Source of the DNA: Candidatus Geothermocultor quzhuomuensis
Lineage (GTDB): Bacteria; Actinomycetota; Aquicultoria; Geothermocultorales; Geothermocultoraceae
Length of the DNA stretch: 45,541 bases
Reading direction: 5' to 3'
Assembly (NCBI GenBank): GCA_015711795.1
Contig: JACVJC010000019.1
Coordinates: forward strand, 1 to 45,541
Shown: positions 25,387 to 34,804 of the stretch, one piece after another
How positions within the stretch are numbered: the stretch's first letter is position 1
Layout: every line of letters starts with the position of its first letter
Position numbers and translations under genes: made by a program
Notes under the pieces: model-generated
Databases searched by the model: none
What the model was told of the DNA's origin: nothing
What the model saw: the letters and a program-made list of their open reading frames with translations, nothing else

Positions 25387-26820
25387 ATGAAGGTTTTATT
25401 GGTTAATACTAACTTGATGAAGCCGGTTGTAGCACCAATTGCTCTTGATTATTTAGGGGCAGCTTTAGAGGCAAAGGGTTTTGCTGTTGACACTCTTGAT
25501 TTAGCTTTTGCTAATGATTTTCGAAAAGCTATTATTACTTACTTCAAAGAAAACTCCCCCGATGTTATCGGGATAACCATTAGGAATACTGATGATTGCT
25601 ATTTTACCAGCCAGGATTTTATTATTCCTCAGATTAAAGAGATTGTTGAATGGCTTAAGAAAAAGAGTGATGCTCCAATAATTTTGGGTGGTGTTGGCTT
25701 TTCAGTAATGCCCGATTTAATTCTTAATTATCTCGGATTAGATTTGGGAATAAAAGGTGAAGGAGAAGAAGCTTTTCCTCTTCTTTTGGAGAAAATTTCC
25801 CAAAACGAGAGCTATTTAGAGGTTCCTGGGCTTGTTTTTCGAAGAGGAAATGGCTACTTTTCCAATCCTCCTCAATTTATTGATTTGTCCCAGTTTAATT
25901 TTTTTAGAAGAAGCTTTATCAATAACGAAAGATATTATCGAGAAGGTGGAATGGGGAATGTTGAAACTAAACGGGGTTGCGAAAAAGCTTGTATTTACTG
26001 TGCAGACCCAGTAGGTAGGGGAAGAAAATTCCGTTTGCGTTCGCCTGAATCAGCCGTTGATGAAATTGAAGCCCTCGTGAGTAAGAAAATTTTCCATTTT
26101 CATTTTTGTGATTCAGAATTTAATCTTCCCTATGAGCATGCTGTCGATGTTTGTAAAGAAATTATTCGAAGGAAATTAGGTAAGGAGCTTGCTTGGTATG
26201 CTTATCTTTCTCCTACTCCCTTTGATCTAGAACTCGCAAGACTGATGAAAAAGGCTGGTTGTGCTGGGGTTGACTTTGGAGTCGACTCTGGGAGTGATGA
26301 AATTTTAAAAAATTTAAGACGTGATTTTACTTCAGATGATTTAGTTAAAGTGGCTAAAATTTGCCATCAACTAGAAATTCCCTTTATGTACGATTTACTC
26401 TTGGGCGGACCAGGTGAAACAAGGGAAACGGTTAAAGAAACAATTGCTTTAATGCGGAAAATTAAGCCTTCGAGAGTGGGAATGGCGATTGGAATAAGAA
26501 TTTATCCCGAAACTGCCTTGGGGGAAATGGTACAAAGGGAAGGGGTTACTAAAGATAATCCAAGTTTATTTGGTAAGGTTGAGGGAAATGAAAACCTTTT
26601 TGAGCCAATTTATTACATTTCACCGAGGGTAGGAATGGAGATTATCTCGCTTGCTTACACTGAAGTTGGGGAAAATAGGTCAATGTTTTTTGCTATCTCT
26701 GATGAGTTAGGGAGAAATTATAACTATAATATGAACAAACTCTTAGTTGATGCTATTAAAAAAGGTTATCGAGGTGCCTTCTGGGATATTTTGAGACGAG
26801 TTTCTGAAGGTAAGAAGTAA
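25387..26820 (+). CDS. B12-binding-domain radical SAM protein
   Basis: 477 residues. The N-terminal cobalamin-binding-like Rossmann domain (about 1-145) has LLVNTN, a PIALDYLGAAL helix and ILGGVGFSVMP. The radical SAM domain follows with RGCEKACIYC, giving the CxxxCxxC cluster at Cys198, Cys202 and Cys205, then GVDFGVDSGSDEIL and LLGGPGETRE. The B12 domain lacks the DxHxxG base-on motif, as in many class B enzymes. Members include methyltransferases, hopanoid/lipid modifiers and BchE-like cyclases; the substrate here is unknown. ATG 25387 is preferred, with AAGGTGG about seven bases upstream. It has no clear operon partner. Confidence 0.9.
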   Translation: MKVLLVNTNLMKPVVAPIALDYLGAALEAKGFAVDTLDLAFANDFRKAIITYFKENSPDVIGITIRNTDDCYFTSQDFIIPQIKEIVEWLKKKSDAPIILGGVGFSVMPDLILNYLGLDLGIKGEGEEAFPLLLEKISQNESYLEVPGLVFRRGNGYFSNPPQFIDLSQFNFFRRSFINNERYYREGGMGNVETKRGCEKACIYCADPVGRGRKFRLRSPESAVDEIEALVSKKIFHFHFCDSEFNLPYEHAVDVCKEIIRRKLGKELAWYAYLSPTPFDLELARLMKKAGCAGVDFGVDSGSDEILKNLRRDFTSDDLVKVAKICHQLEIPFMYDLLLGGPGETRETVKETIALMRKIKPSRVGMAIGIRIYPETALGEMVQREGVTKDNPSLFGKVEGNENLFEPIYYISPRVGMEIISLAYTEVGENRSMFFAISDELGRNYNYNMNKLLVDAIKKGYRGAFWDILRRVSEGKK

Positions 26821-26861
26821 AGGAAAGAAATGATGATTGAGTAGCAAGAAGAGAAGAAGAT

Positions 26862-27923
26862 TTGGTAAAATTATTTAATTTATTTAATCTTTATGTCATG
26901 AACCTAAAAGGATCTTTAAGTCAAATATTAAAAAACCCAATTTGGCGAGTTGTCTTTTTTTGCTTGACCTTTTGCCTTGCTAATTTAATTTTAATAGCAT
27001 TGGTTTTTTTAATTGCTTATTTTTTCTTTTCCAGCCGTCAAATTAGTCCCCTTTGGATTTTAATTGCTCTCTACCCCATGTGGTTTGCTCTTGTTTTCTT
27101 TTTCAGACGTAAAATTGAGAAAAGAGATGTAAAGAGCTTAGGATTTTCAAGTGAAGGATGGTTTAAATATTTTGTTCTTGGACTTTTATCAGGTAGCTTG
27201 ATTATTGCTTTCATCTTTTTCGTTAACTTATTGATGGGGGAAATTGCTATTAAAAGCTATGGTTGGGCTGGTGGAAGACCTTTAATAATTAAGAGCCTCC
27301 TTTTTTTCACCGCTGTTGCTTTCATGGAAGAAATTATCTTTAGGGGTTACATTTTTCAAAATCTCCTTGAAGGGGCCAACCCTTTTTGGGCAATTACTAT
27401 TTCTTCCCTTCTTTTTGCTTTAGGTCACATAATTAATGCGGGCTTGAACCCTCTTGGTATCTTTAATATTTTCCTCTTTGGAGTTTTTCTCTGCCTTATC
27501 TATATACTCTTAAGAAATCTTTGGTTCCCAGTAGGCTTTCACCTCACTTGGAATTTTTTTCAAGGCAACATTTTTGGCTTTCCTATTTACAATCTTCCTA
27601 GTCAAAGTTATTTTCAGATTACTCGTCGAGCTGGTTTATATACGGGGGGTGGTTTTGGGCCTGAAGGAAGTATTCTTTGTACTATGATACTTGCAACCAT
27701 GATTTTAATTTTAAGTTACTTAATTGATTGGAGAGTACATCGGTTTATTATGGTGGGTGAAGAAGCTAAGGTGGATTTGACCGGAGAGGGAGTTGAAAAG
27801 GAGGAAAAAGGAGAAGTAAAAGAAGAAATAAAGGTGGAAAAGGAAAAGATTCAGAAGAAAGAGGAAAAGGTAGAGAAAAAAGAAAAAGAGTTTTTTATTG
27901 ACTTTTTTGACCATTTTTCTTAA
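26862..27923 (+). CDS. CPBP-family intramembrane glutamic endopeptidase with charged tail
   Basis: 353 residues with seven or eight membrane segments. The Abi/CAAX (PF02517) core is present: FMEEIIFRG (Glu156-Glu157, Arg161), LGHIIN (His189) and FHLTWN (His227), the catalytic set of Rce1/CPBP proteases. Bacterial members act in prenyl-protein-like processing, bacteriocin self-immunity or sigma-pathway proteolysis; no partner is visible here. The last ~50 residues form a Lys/Glu-rich tail with VEKEKIQKKEEKVEKKEKE, followed by an aromatic end (FFIDFFDHFS). Translation probably starts at TTG 26862 after AAGAGAAGAAGA; ATG 26898 is an alternative without a ribosome site. Confidence 0.87.
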   Translation: MVKLFNLFNLYVMNLKGSLSQILKNPIWRVVFFCLTFCLANLILIALVFLIAYFFFSSRQISPLWILIALYPMWFALVFFFRRKIEKRDVKSLGFSSEGWFKYFVLGLLSGSLIIAFIFFVNLLMGEIAIKSYGWAGGRPLIIKSLLFFTAVAFMEEIIFRGYIFQNLLEGANPFWAITISSLLFALGHIINAGLNPLGIFNIFLFGVFLCLIYILLRNLWFPVGFHLTWNFFQGNIFGFPIYNLPSQSYFQITRRAGLYTGGGFGPEGSILCTMILATMILILSYLIDWRVHRFIMVGEEAKVDLTGEGVEKEEKGEVKEEIKVEKEKIQKKEEKVEKKEKEFFIDFFDHFS

Positions 27924-28023
27924 AGAGCAAATAATTTAGCCATTATTCTCTGAGCAAAGAAGTTTGTGGTGTTTTTCGATTGCTCTTTTGAATATCTCCT
28001 TTACCTACGGAGAGGGTTGGAAG

Positions 28024-29058
28024 GTGAAAAAACGGGTTACTTATAAAGAGTCAGGGGTCAATATCGAAGCAGGAGAAAAAGCGGTAAAGTTAATAAAACC
28101 TTATGTTAAGTCGACCTTTGCTCCTCAAGTTCTCAGTGAGCTTGGTGGTTTTGCGGGTTTATTCTCTTTTGAGAAGGATAAGTACAAGGAACCAGTTTTA
28201 GTAGCAGCGACCGATGGAGTAGGGACAAAACTAAAGATTGCTCAAGCTCTTAATAGTCATAGCACAGTCGGTATTGATCTGGTGGCAATGTGCGTTAATG
28301 ACCTTTTAACCAGTGGAGCCCAGCCTTTATTTTTTCTTGACTATATTGCTTGTGGTAAGCTTATTCCTGAAAGGATTGCTCAAATTGTAAAAGGGATTGC
28401 TGATGGGTGTCGTTTAGCTGGCTGTTCACTTTTAGGCGGTGAAACTGCTGAGATGCCTGATTTTTATGGTGAAGATGAATATGATTTAGCTGGTTTTGCT
28501 GTTGGGGTGGTTGAAAAGAAAAAAATTATTGATGGTTCAGAAATAAGGGAGGGGGATATAGTTTTAGGGATTGCTTCTTCTGGACTCCATAGTAATGGCT
28601 ATTCTCTAGTTCGCAAGATAATTAAGGAAAATAATCTTTCCTTAAAAGAAAAGCCACAAGAACTTGGTCAAGAAATTAGTCAAGAGCTTATGACGCCAAC
28701 TCGAGTTTACTCATTTCCTCTTTTAAAAGTTATAGAAAGTTGTCGTATCCATGGAATAGCTCACATCACAGGTGGGGGTTTAAGTTTAAATCTCCCTCGT
28801 CTTTTAAAAAGTGAACTTTCCTTTTTCATCAAATTATCTGCTTGGAAGCCCCCTCCTATCTTTAGTTTTCTTCAAAAGTTGGGCAACTTAGATTTAAATG
28901 AGATGCTAAGAACTTTTAATATGGGGATTGGCTTAGCCCTTGTACTACCCCTTGAGGAGGTTAAAAGAGCTCAAAGGATTTTGAAAGAAAGTGGCCAAAA
29001 ATCCTTTGAAATTGGTATCGTTAAAAAGGGTAACAAAGGGGTCGTTTATCAAAGATGA
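28024..29058 (+). CDS. purM: Phosphoribosylformylglycinamidine cyclo-ligase (AIR synthetase)
   Basis: 344 residues, the normal PurM length. It converts FGAM to AIR with ATP in de novo purine synthesis in the cytoplasm. Motifs are YKESGVNIEAGE, ATDGVGTKLKIA, MCVNDLLTSGAQPLFFLDY, GGETAEMPDFY, GLHSNGYSLVRK and HITGGGLSLNLPR. The start is GTG 28024 behind GGAGAGG; a longer upstream frame encodes nothing family-like. Its last bases overlap the next gene (ATGA), so translation is coupled to the PfkB kinase. Confidence 0.96.
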   Translation: MKKRVTYKESGVNIEAGEKAVKLIKPYVKSTFAPQVLSELGGFAGLFSFEKDKYKEPVLVAATDGVGTKLKIAQALNSHSTVGIDLVAMCVNDLLTSGAQPLFFLDYIACGKLIPERIAQIVKGIADGCRLAGCSLLGGETAEMPDFYGEDEYDLAGFAVGVVEKKKIIDGSEIREGDIVLGIASSGLHSNGYSLVRKIIKENNLSLKEKPQELGQEISQELMTPTRVYSFPLLKVIESCRIHGIAHITGGGLSLNLPRLLKSELSFFIKLSAWKPPPIFSFLQKLGNLDLNEMLRTFNMGIGLALVLPLEEVKRAQRILKESGQKSFEIGIVKKGNKGVVYQR

Positions 29059-30092
29059 CATCTTTTGGTGAAAAAAAATCTCACTTTCTTAATAAAAATC
29101 GGCCAAAAGATGTCATCGGATTTGGTGCTTTAAATGTCGACTTAATTTACCAAGTCAAAAGTCCTCAATTATTAGGTGAGGAGGAGCAGAAATTTCGACC
29201 AGGGAGGGAAATTTACGGGAGTTATCAGGAATTTGAGACATCTTTAGCTTTATTTAATCGAGTTGGGGAAAAAGTTTGGCAAAGTGGTGGTGGTCAAGCA
29301 GCTAATACTATTTATGCCTTAGCTAAGATGGGTTTCGAAGTTGGATTTGTGGGAAAGGTTGGCAGGGACAAATTTGGTCAATTCTTAATTGAAAGTCTTG
29401 AAGGGATTGATGTTAGTCGGGTTAGAAAAGATAAATTTAGTGGTGTTTGCCTGGTTCTTCTAGATGAGAAGGGAGAAAGATCAAATTTAGTTTTTCCTAA
29501 TGCTAATGATTTTTTAACCTTTAATGAGATAGACCTCTTTTATTTAGAGAAAACTGAGTTTCTTCACCTTAGCTCTTTTGTTGGTGAGATTTCTTTTAGA
29601 ACTCAGAAAAGCGTAGCTGAGATCCTTTCTTCCAAAGTAAAGATTAGCTTTGATTTAGGGGAGTTATACGCAAGGAAAGGCATTAAAGCTTTAAAACCTT
29701 TGATAGAAAGGAGTTACATTTTTTTTGCTACCGACCAAGAAATATCAATTTTAACTGGCCGAAATTATTTAGAAGGAGCTAAGGAGATTTTATCTTTAGG
29801 ACCTGAGATAGTTGTATGTAAAAAGGGAGAAGAAGGCTCCCATATCTTTTCTCAAAGTGAAAATTTTTTAATGCCATCGGAATCAGTTGAAGTAGTTGAT
29901 AAAACGGGAGCTGGTGATGTTTATGCAGCTGGTTTTTTAGCGGGGCTTCTTTTAAAGAAATCTCTTCACGATTGTGCCTTCTTGGCAACAAAGGCAGCTG
30001 CTTTAAGCATATCGGGCTATGGGCGGGAAAATTACCCCGACCATAACTTCTTAGAAATAGTTTTAGCTCAAATTGAAGCAAACAAATCTTGA
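29055..30092 (+). CDS. PfkB-family (ribokinase-like) carbohydrate or nucleoside kinase
   Basis: 345 residues. It has the PfkB signatures SGGGQAANTIYALAKMG near residue 78 and the catalytic DKTGAGDVYAAGF near residue 275, plus a strand IGFGALNVDLIY at the start. It is translationally coupled to purM by a four-base overlap. The family covers ribokinase, fructokinase, adenosine/inosine-guanosine kinases and others. The purine context makes a nucleoside or ribose kinase for salvage plausible, but the insertion at about residues 40-75 is unusual and the substrate is open. Confidence 0.9.
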   Translation: MTSFGEKKSHFLNKNRPKDVIGFGALNVDLIYQVKSPQLLGEEEQKFRPGREIYGSYQEFETSLALFNRVGEKVWQSGGGQAANTIYALAKMGFEVGFVGKVGRDKFGQFLIESLEGIDVSRVRKDKFSGVCLVLLDEKGERSNLVFPNANDFLTFNEIDLFYLEKTEFLHLSSFVGEISFRTQKSVAEILSSKVKISFDLGELYARKGIKALKPLIERSYIFFATDQEISILTGRNYLEGAKEILSLGPEIVVCKKGEEGSHIFSQSENFLMPSESVEVVDKTGAGDVYAAGFLAGLLLKKSLHDCAFLATKAAALSISGYGRENYPDHNFLEIVLAQIEANKS

Positions 30093-30351
30093 AGAATTGT
30101 ACCTTGTCCCTAAAGCTTAGGCATTAATTACCAAAAAATAAACAAAGTTTGCAAGGGGAGAGGATCAAGGAGAAAGGAGTAAAAATTCTAAGCGTCAAAT
30201 CCTAGAAAATGTCAAATGTCTAAAGCAAAAATGACCGAAATGAAGTTATTTTGAGGAGGATTTGTGATTTGAGATTTAGGAATTATGATTTATCAACTTA
30301 TTTTTCCAAGAAATTAACTTAGCATAGAAACTTTTTGGTAAGGGAGCAAAT

Positions 30352-31191
30352 ATGGAGTTTAAGTTTGGTTGGTTTTCAACAGGACGAGACCAAGCTGCTA
30401 TTGATCTTTTTCAAGTTATTTATGATGGGATAAGGAAAAGGGATATTTTAGCTGAGATTTCTTTTGTCTTTACCAATCGTCAAAAAAAAGAAGCATTAAT
30501 AACAGATGAGTTTTTAAAAATTATTGAATGTTATGATCTCCCGCTTCTTTCCCTCTCTTCTCAAAGATTTCTTCCTAACTTAAGAAAGGAAAATCTTGAG
30601 GAGTGGCGAACTCTTTACCATCGGGAGGTTGAGAAACTTATTCAGCCTTACAAACCAAACTTAATTGTTCTAGCTGGTTACATGCTCATTGTCAGCCCAG
30701 AATTATGCCAAAAATATAACATGATTAACCTTCACCCAGCTTTACCAGGGGGTCCTAGGGGGACTTGGCAAGAAGTAATCTGGCAGTTAATTGAGGCAAG
30801 AGCTATTGAAACTGGGGCAATGATGCATTTGGTTACCCCAGAATTGGATGGGGGGCCGCCTATTACATACTATTCTTTCTCTTTAAGAGGTTTATCATTT
30901 GAACCTTTGTGGAATGATTTGGAAAAAAAGTTAAAAGAGAAAAGTTTAAATCAAATTATCGAGGAAGAGGGCGAAAGCAACTTGCTCTTTAATAAGATTC
31001 GGAAGGAAGGGGTCAAGAGAGAACTCCCTTTGATTTATTTTACTTTGAAAGAAATGGCTCAGGGAAAAATTGAAATTAGAGACGGTAAAGTATTTGAGGG
31101 AGGAAAAGAAGTAAAAGGGGGATATTGTTTAAACGAGCAAATTAGTCAGTATTTAAAAGGAGAAGAAAAAAATGAGGCAGTTAAATACTGA
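30352..31191 (+). CDS. purN: PurN-like phosphoribosylglycinamide formyltransferase with C-terminal extension
   Basis: 279 residues against about 200 for standard PurN. The first ~190 residues are a formyltransferase fold with the catalytic Asn-x-His in MINLHPALPGG and the catalytic-type Asp in VTPELDGGPP, plus LIVLAGYMLIVSPEL. The enzyme transfers a formyl group from 10-formyl-THF to GAR. The last ~85 residues are an extension with no recognised domain. The ATG follows AAGGGAG. It overlaps the next gene by 20 bases, and purM and purH flank the cluster, which supports the purine role. The segment before the active site is unlike classic PurN, so a related formyltransferase is not excluded. Confidence 0.78.
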   Translation: MEFKFGWFSTGRDQAAIDLFQVIYDGIRKRDILAEISFVFTNRQKKEALITDEFLKIIECYDLPLLSLSSQRFLPNLRKENLEEWRTLYHREVEKLIQPYKPNLIVLAGYMLIVSPELCQKYNMINLHPALPGGPRGTWQEVIWQLIEARAIETGAMMHLVTPELDGGPPITYYSFSLRGLSFEPLWNDLEKKLKEKSLNQIIEEEGESNLLFNKIRKEGVKRELPLIYFTLKEMAQGKIEIRDGKVFEGGKEVKGGYCLNEQISQYLKGEEKNEAVKY

Positions 31192-32248
31192 TTGCGAAGG
31201 CCCAATTTGTTTAAATGATAATGCTTTTGAGTTATGTGCTCATTTTATTCCCCATGGAGAAGCTTTCTTTACTCGGGTAAGCAAATATGATGATTATTTA
31301 GCTTTAATTGCTAAAAAGCCAGGTTATAAAGCGGGGGATACCCTTAAGCTAATAGCCCCATTTTTAAAAGCTTATGACCTTACCAGTGATAAAGTTAAAG
31401 AATTTTCTCAGAAGAGTCTTCTTTTTGTTCCGGGGGCTCAAGAATGCTTTAGTTATCTCGTTAACAATATACCTACCTATATGATTAGCACTAGTTATGA
31501 GCAGTTTGCCTATGCAGTTGGAGGGAGGATAAACCTCCCTTGGCAAAATATTTATTGCACTAAAATTAATTGGGACAATTACAGTTTAGGTGATAAAGAT
31601 AAGAAGAAACTAAAAATGTGGGTTGATGAGATTGTTTCTTTACCCCTGATTGAATTTAACCCTGAGGCTAAATCACTCTTTGATTTAGAGCCAGCCTCTC
31701 AAGAAGTAGTGAAGAGGATGGATAAGATTTTTTGGTTTGAAGTTCCCTTGCTTCCTTGCGGAAAAATATTTAAAGATTTAAATCCTATTGGAGGAAAGGA
31801 AAAAGCTAAAGCTATTCTTGATAGTCTAAAAAGGACTGGCAATAGTTTAAAAGAAGTAGTATATGTTGGTGACAGCATTACTGATGTTGAAGCTTTTGAA
31901 CTAGTCAGGAGTGGAGGAGGCTTAACCATTTCTTTTAATGGTAATCGTTACGCAGTGAGAGGAGCTGAGATTGCTTGCTTCTCAGAGAGTGCCTTCCCTC
32001 TAGCTATTATAATTAATGTTTTCTTTCAAGCAGGGAAGGGAGAAACCCTAGAGTTGGTTAAAGAGTGGAGCTTTGAGCGAATTAAAAAATTAAGATTGGG
32101 AAAGATAATCCAAGATTTTCTCAATAAAGAAAATAAGCCTTTATCGTCAGTTAGGATTGTTGAAAAAAACAATCTTGATGAGCTGATTGAGTTAAGTGAG
32201 GAAACTAGGAAGAAGATTAGGGGTGAAGCTATTGGAGCTTTGGGTTAA
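31172..32248 (+). CDS. HAD-like protein resembling archaeal EhaR/COG4030-type proteins
   Basis: 358 residues. The N-terminus NTDCEGPICLNDNAFELC carries an atypical HAD motif I (Asp-x-Glu instead of DxDx[TV]); a late GDSITDVEAF gives HAD motifs III and IV. From memory this arrangement matches the archaeal COG4030 family that includes EhaR, an accessory gene of energy-converting hydrogenase; this needs a search to confirm. Here there is no hydrogenase: the gene overlaps purN by 20 bases and is 24 bases from purH, so it is part of the purine operon. A phosphatase acting on a purine intermediate or cofactor is an inference. Glu at the second acidic position may alter catalysis. Confidence 0.65.
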   Translation: MRQLNTDCEGPICLNDNAFELCAHFIPHGEAFFTRVSKYDDYLALIAKKPGYKAGDTLKLIAPFLKAYDLTSDKVKEFSQKSLLFVPGAQECFSYLVNNIPTYMISTSYEQFAYAVGGRINLPWQNIYCTKINWDNYSLGDKDKKKLKMWVDEIVSLPLIEFNPEAKSLFDLEPASQEVVKRMDKIFWFEVPLLPCGKIFKDLNPIGGKEKAKAILDSLKRTGNSLKEVVYVGDSITDVEAFELVRSGGGLTISFNGNRYAVRGAEIACFSESAFPLAIIINVFFQAGKGETLELVKEWSFERIKKLRLGKIIQDFLNKENKPLSSVRIVEKNNLDELIELSEETRKKIRGEAIGALG

Positions 32249-32272
32249 AATTTCTTAGTGAAAGGGGGAAAG

Positions 32273-33823
32273 ATGGTTAAAGTAAAAAGAGCTTTAATTA
32301 GTGTTTCTAACAAGACAGGAATAGTTGATTTTGCCAGGGAGCTTAAGGAATTTGGAGTCGAAATTATTTCAACTGGGGGGACAGCTAAAGTCTTAAGGGA
32401 AGCAGGGGTTGAGGTGGTAGAGGTTTCTAGTGTTACAGGATTTCCAGAAATTTTAGAAGGAAGGGTTAAAACTCTTCATCCAGTTATTTCAGCTGGGATT
32501 TTAGCTGATAAGACTAAGGAATCACACTTGAAGCAACTTGAGGAGCTTAATATCAAACCCATTGATATGATTGTTGTTAATCTTTATCCTTTTAAGGAAA
32601 TAATTGCTAAGGAAGGTGTTACTTTAGAAGAGGCAATTGAAAATATTGACATTGGAGGCCCTACTATGCTTAGAGCAGCCGCTAAGAATTACAATTCTGT
32701 GGTGGTTATTGTTAATCATCATCGCTACACTGAAATTTTAGAAGAGATGAAAAAAAATGATGGTTCAATTTCCACTGAGACTTGTTTTGATTTAGCTAAG
32801 GAGGTTTTTGAGCACACAGCTGATTATGATGAGACAATTCATCATTACTTAATTGGCAAGGAAGCTGAGGAGTTTCCCTCTCTTTTGACTTTTCACTTTG
32901 AAAAAATTCAGGATTTGAGGTATGGAGAAAACCCCCACCAAAGAGCGGCTTATTATCGAGAAATTGGAGCTGATAAATATTCTTTAGTATATGGTGAACA
33001 ACTTCACGGGAAAGAACTTTCTTTTAATAATATTTTAGATATGGAGAGCGGCTGGGGCTTGGTAAAAACTTTTAAAGTTCCTGCTTGTGTTATTATCAAA
33101 CATACCAATCCTTGTGGCGTTGCTTTGGGTAAGAATTTAGTCGAGGCTTATCAAAAAGCCTATGAGTGTGACTCTGTTTCTGCTTTTGGTGGTGTTGTTG
33201 CAGTTAATGAAGTTGTCACTGAAGAATTGGCCCGGCTTTTGACTGAAGTCTTTTATGAGATTGTTATTGCTCCTGCCTTTATTGAGGAAGCTTTGGAGAT
33301 TTTAATGGAAAAGAAGAATTTGCGCCTTATTTATATGGGTGAAGAAAGAGTTCGTGTTTCTCCCACGGGGAAAGATTTAAAGAGAATAGATGGGGGATTG
33401 TTACTTCAAGATTACGATGTTATACAAGATAGTCGGGAAGAAATGAAAGTAGTTACTAAAGTTCAACCAACTAAAGAAGAGTGGGAAAATCTCCTTTTTT
33501 CTTGGCAAGTGGCAAGGTATGTCAAATCTAATGCTATTGTTTTAGCTAAAGGTTTAACAACCGTTGGGGTAGGAGCTGGGCAAATGAGCCGAATTGATTC
33601 AATGAAAATTGCTTTAGAGAAATCGGGTGAGAAAGCAAGGGGCTCAGTTTTAGCTTCTGATGCTTTCTTCCCTTTTAGGGATGTGGTTGATTTAGCCGCT
33701 AAAGCTGGGATTAAAGCGATAATTCAGCCTGGTGGAGCTATGAGGGACCAAGATTCAATTGATGCTTGTAATGAGAATGGTTTAGCAATGGTCTTTACAG
33801 GAAAGCGACATTTCAAGCACTAG
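32273..33823 (+). CDS. purH: Bifunctional AICAR transformylase/IMP cyclohydrolase
   Basis: 516 residues, full length. The N-terminal MGS-like IMP cyclohydrolase domain (about 1-130) has ISVSNKTGIVDFA, STGGTAKVLREAG and GRVKTLHPVISAGILAD. The C-terminal AICAR transformylase domain has RYGENPHQRAAYY, IIKHTNPCGVALG, SAFGGVVAVN and IIQPGGAMRDQDSID. It performs the last two steps to IMP. ATG 32273 is preceded by AAAGGGGG; an upstream GTG in frame lacks a site. It closes the visible purine cluster. Confidence 0.97.
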   Translation: MVKVKRALISVSNKTGIVDFARELKEFGVEIISTGGTAKVLREAGVEVVEVSSVTGFPEILEGRVKTLHPVISAGILADKTKESHLKQLEELNIKPIDMIVVNLYPFKEIIAKEGVTLEEAIENIDIGGPTMLRAAAKNYNSVVVIVNHHRYTEILEEMKKNDGSISTETCFDLAKEVFEHTADYDETIHHYLIGKEAEEFPSLLTFHFEKIQDLRYGENPHQRAAYYREIGADKYSLVYGEQLHGKELSFNNILDMESGWGLVKTFKVPACVIIKHTNPCGVALGKNLVEAYQKAYECDSVSAFGGVVAVNEVVTEELARLLTEVFYEIVIAPAFIEEALEILMEKKNLRLIYMGEERVRVSPTGKDLKRIDGGLLLQDYDVIQDSREEMKVVTKVQPTKEEWENLLFSWQVARYVKSNAIVLAKGLTTVGVGAGQMSRIDSMKIALEKSGEKARGSVLASDAFFPFRDVVDLAAKAGIKAIIQPGGAMRDQDSIDACNENGLAMVFTGKRHFKH

Positions 33824-34011
33824 AGAGTTGGAAAAATTCTGGGCACTTGCCAGCTAAATAGCTGGATAGTTAAAAGGCAAACCAGCGTGCAAGCTTGCTA
33901 TTTTATTAGCCAAGATGTGATTTAATGAACAGACTTATAACATTTTGGAATTCGTATCTCAAATAAAAATTAATATAAAATATAATATTACCGTTTAATT
34001 TGTGAGGATTT

Positions 34012-34722
34012 TTGAAGGAGGAGGTGGTTAAAATTAAGCCAGAAATAAAGGTTTCAAAGAAGAAATTTTTTGTTGCGGGAGTTACCCTTTTTTTAGTTTT
34101 ATCTTTTTTGAGTGGATTGGCAGGTTGTAGGCCACTCTCGATGGCTGGTTATGAAAAGAGGATGAAGCAAGTTCTTGAGGACACTCAAGGAAAGATTGAG
34201 GATTTCCAAAAGGAGCTTGGCATGGCTGGTACCAATCGGGAAAAGATGAAGAAGGTTCAAGAAGAAGAATTGAAGATTCTCGAAGAAGTAAGTGATCAGG
34301 TGAAAAGAATCAATCCTCCAGATCAATTTTTTGTAGGTCATTCTGATTTAGTTGAATTCCTTGAATTAATTGTCGAGTCAAAAAAGCTTTTTCTCCAGGT
34401 AACGGAAAGTTCAACTCAAGGTGCAGCGGGAGGAGAACTTAGATCGAAAGCTTTGGAAAAGATGCAAGCTGGGCTGACTTCCTTTAAAAGAGCCACCAAT
34501 GAACTGCCATTTTTACAGTATGAGCTGGATAAAACTTTTGGCTACTTAACAAGTTCTTTCTATGGGCAACCTTTTGCTCCATCCGGATATCCATCAAACT
34601 ATCCTTTTAGTTATTCACCACGGGGACCATATCCTAGTTACCTTCAACCTGGTCAACCAAGCTATCCTTTTCCCCAAGGGTCTAAGACACGACCTCACCT
34701 TTCAACAGGAACAACCCCTTAA
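34012..34722 (+). CDS. Predicted lipoprotein with Pro/Tyr-rich C-terminus
   Basis: 236 residues. A hydrophobic signal segment (about 23-37) ends in the lipobox LAGC, so it is probably lipid-anchored outside the membrane. Residues about 45-180 are helical and charged, with a coiled-coil-like stretch and a DQVKRINPPDQF turn seen in lipoproteins of unknown function. The last ~50 residues are rich in Pro, Tyr, Ser and Gly (YPSNYPFSYSPRGPYPS). The start is TTG 34012 after GAGGA, or GTG 34024 after AAGGAGG. A TATAAT at 33981-33986 could be the -10. No family recognised. Confidence 0.75.
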   Translation: MKEEVVKIKPEIKVSKKKFFVAGVTLFLVLSFLSGLAGCRPLSMAGYEKRMKQVLEDTQGKIEDFQKELGMAGTNREKMKKVQEEELKILEEVSDQVKRINPPDQFFVGHSDLVEFLELIVESKKLFLQVTESSTQGAAGGELRSKALEKMQAGLTSFKRATNELPFLQYELDKTFGYLTSSFYGQPFAPSGYPSNYPFSYSPRGPYPSYLQPGQPSYPFPQGSKTRPHLSTGTTP

Positions 34723-34804
34723 AAAATTTCTATTACTCTTTTTTGCTGCTAAAATTAGTTAACAAAGTAAGCCAAAGCATAAAGTAAATAAAGAATAAAA
34801 TAAA

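Noticed and set aside
27964-28023. 20-residue N-terminal extension of PurM
   Set aside because: The extension is hydrophobic and family-unlike, and GTG 28024 has a ribosome site and starts right before the conserved YKESGV segment.
32150-32272. ZTP-type riboswitch upstream of purH
   Set aside because: The gap to the previous gene is only 24 bases and no ZTP-like conserved core is seen there or before purN (30093-30351).
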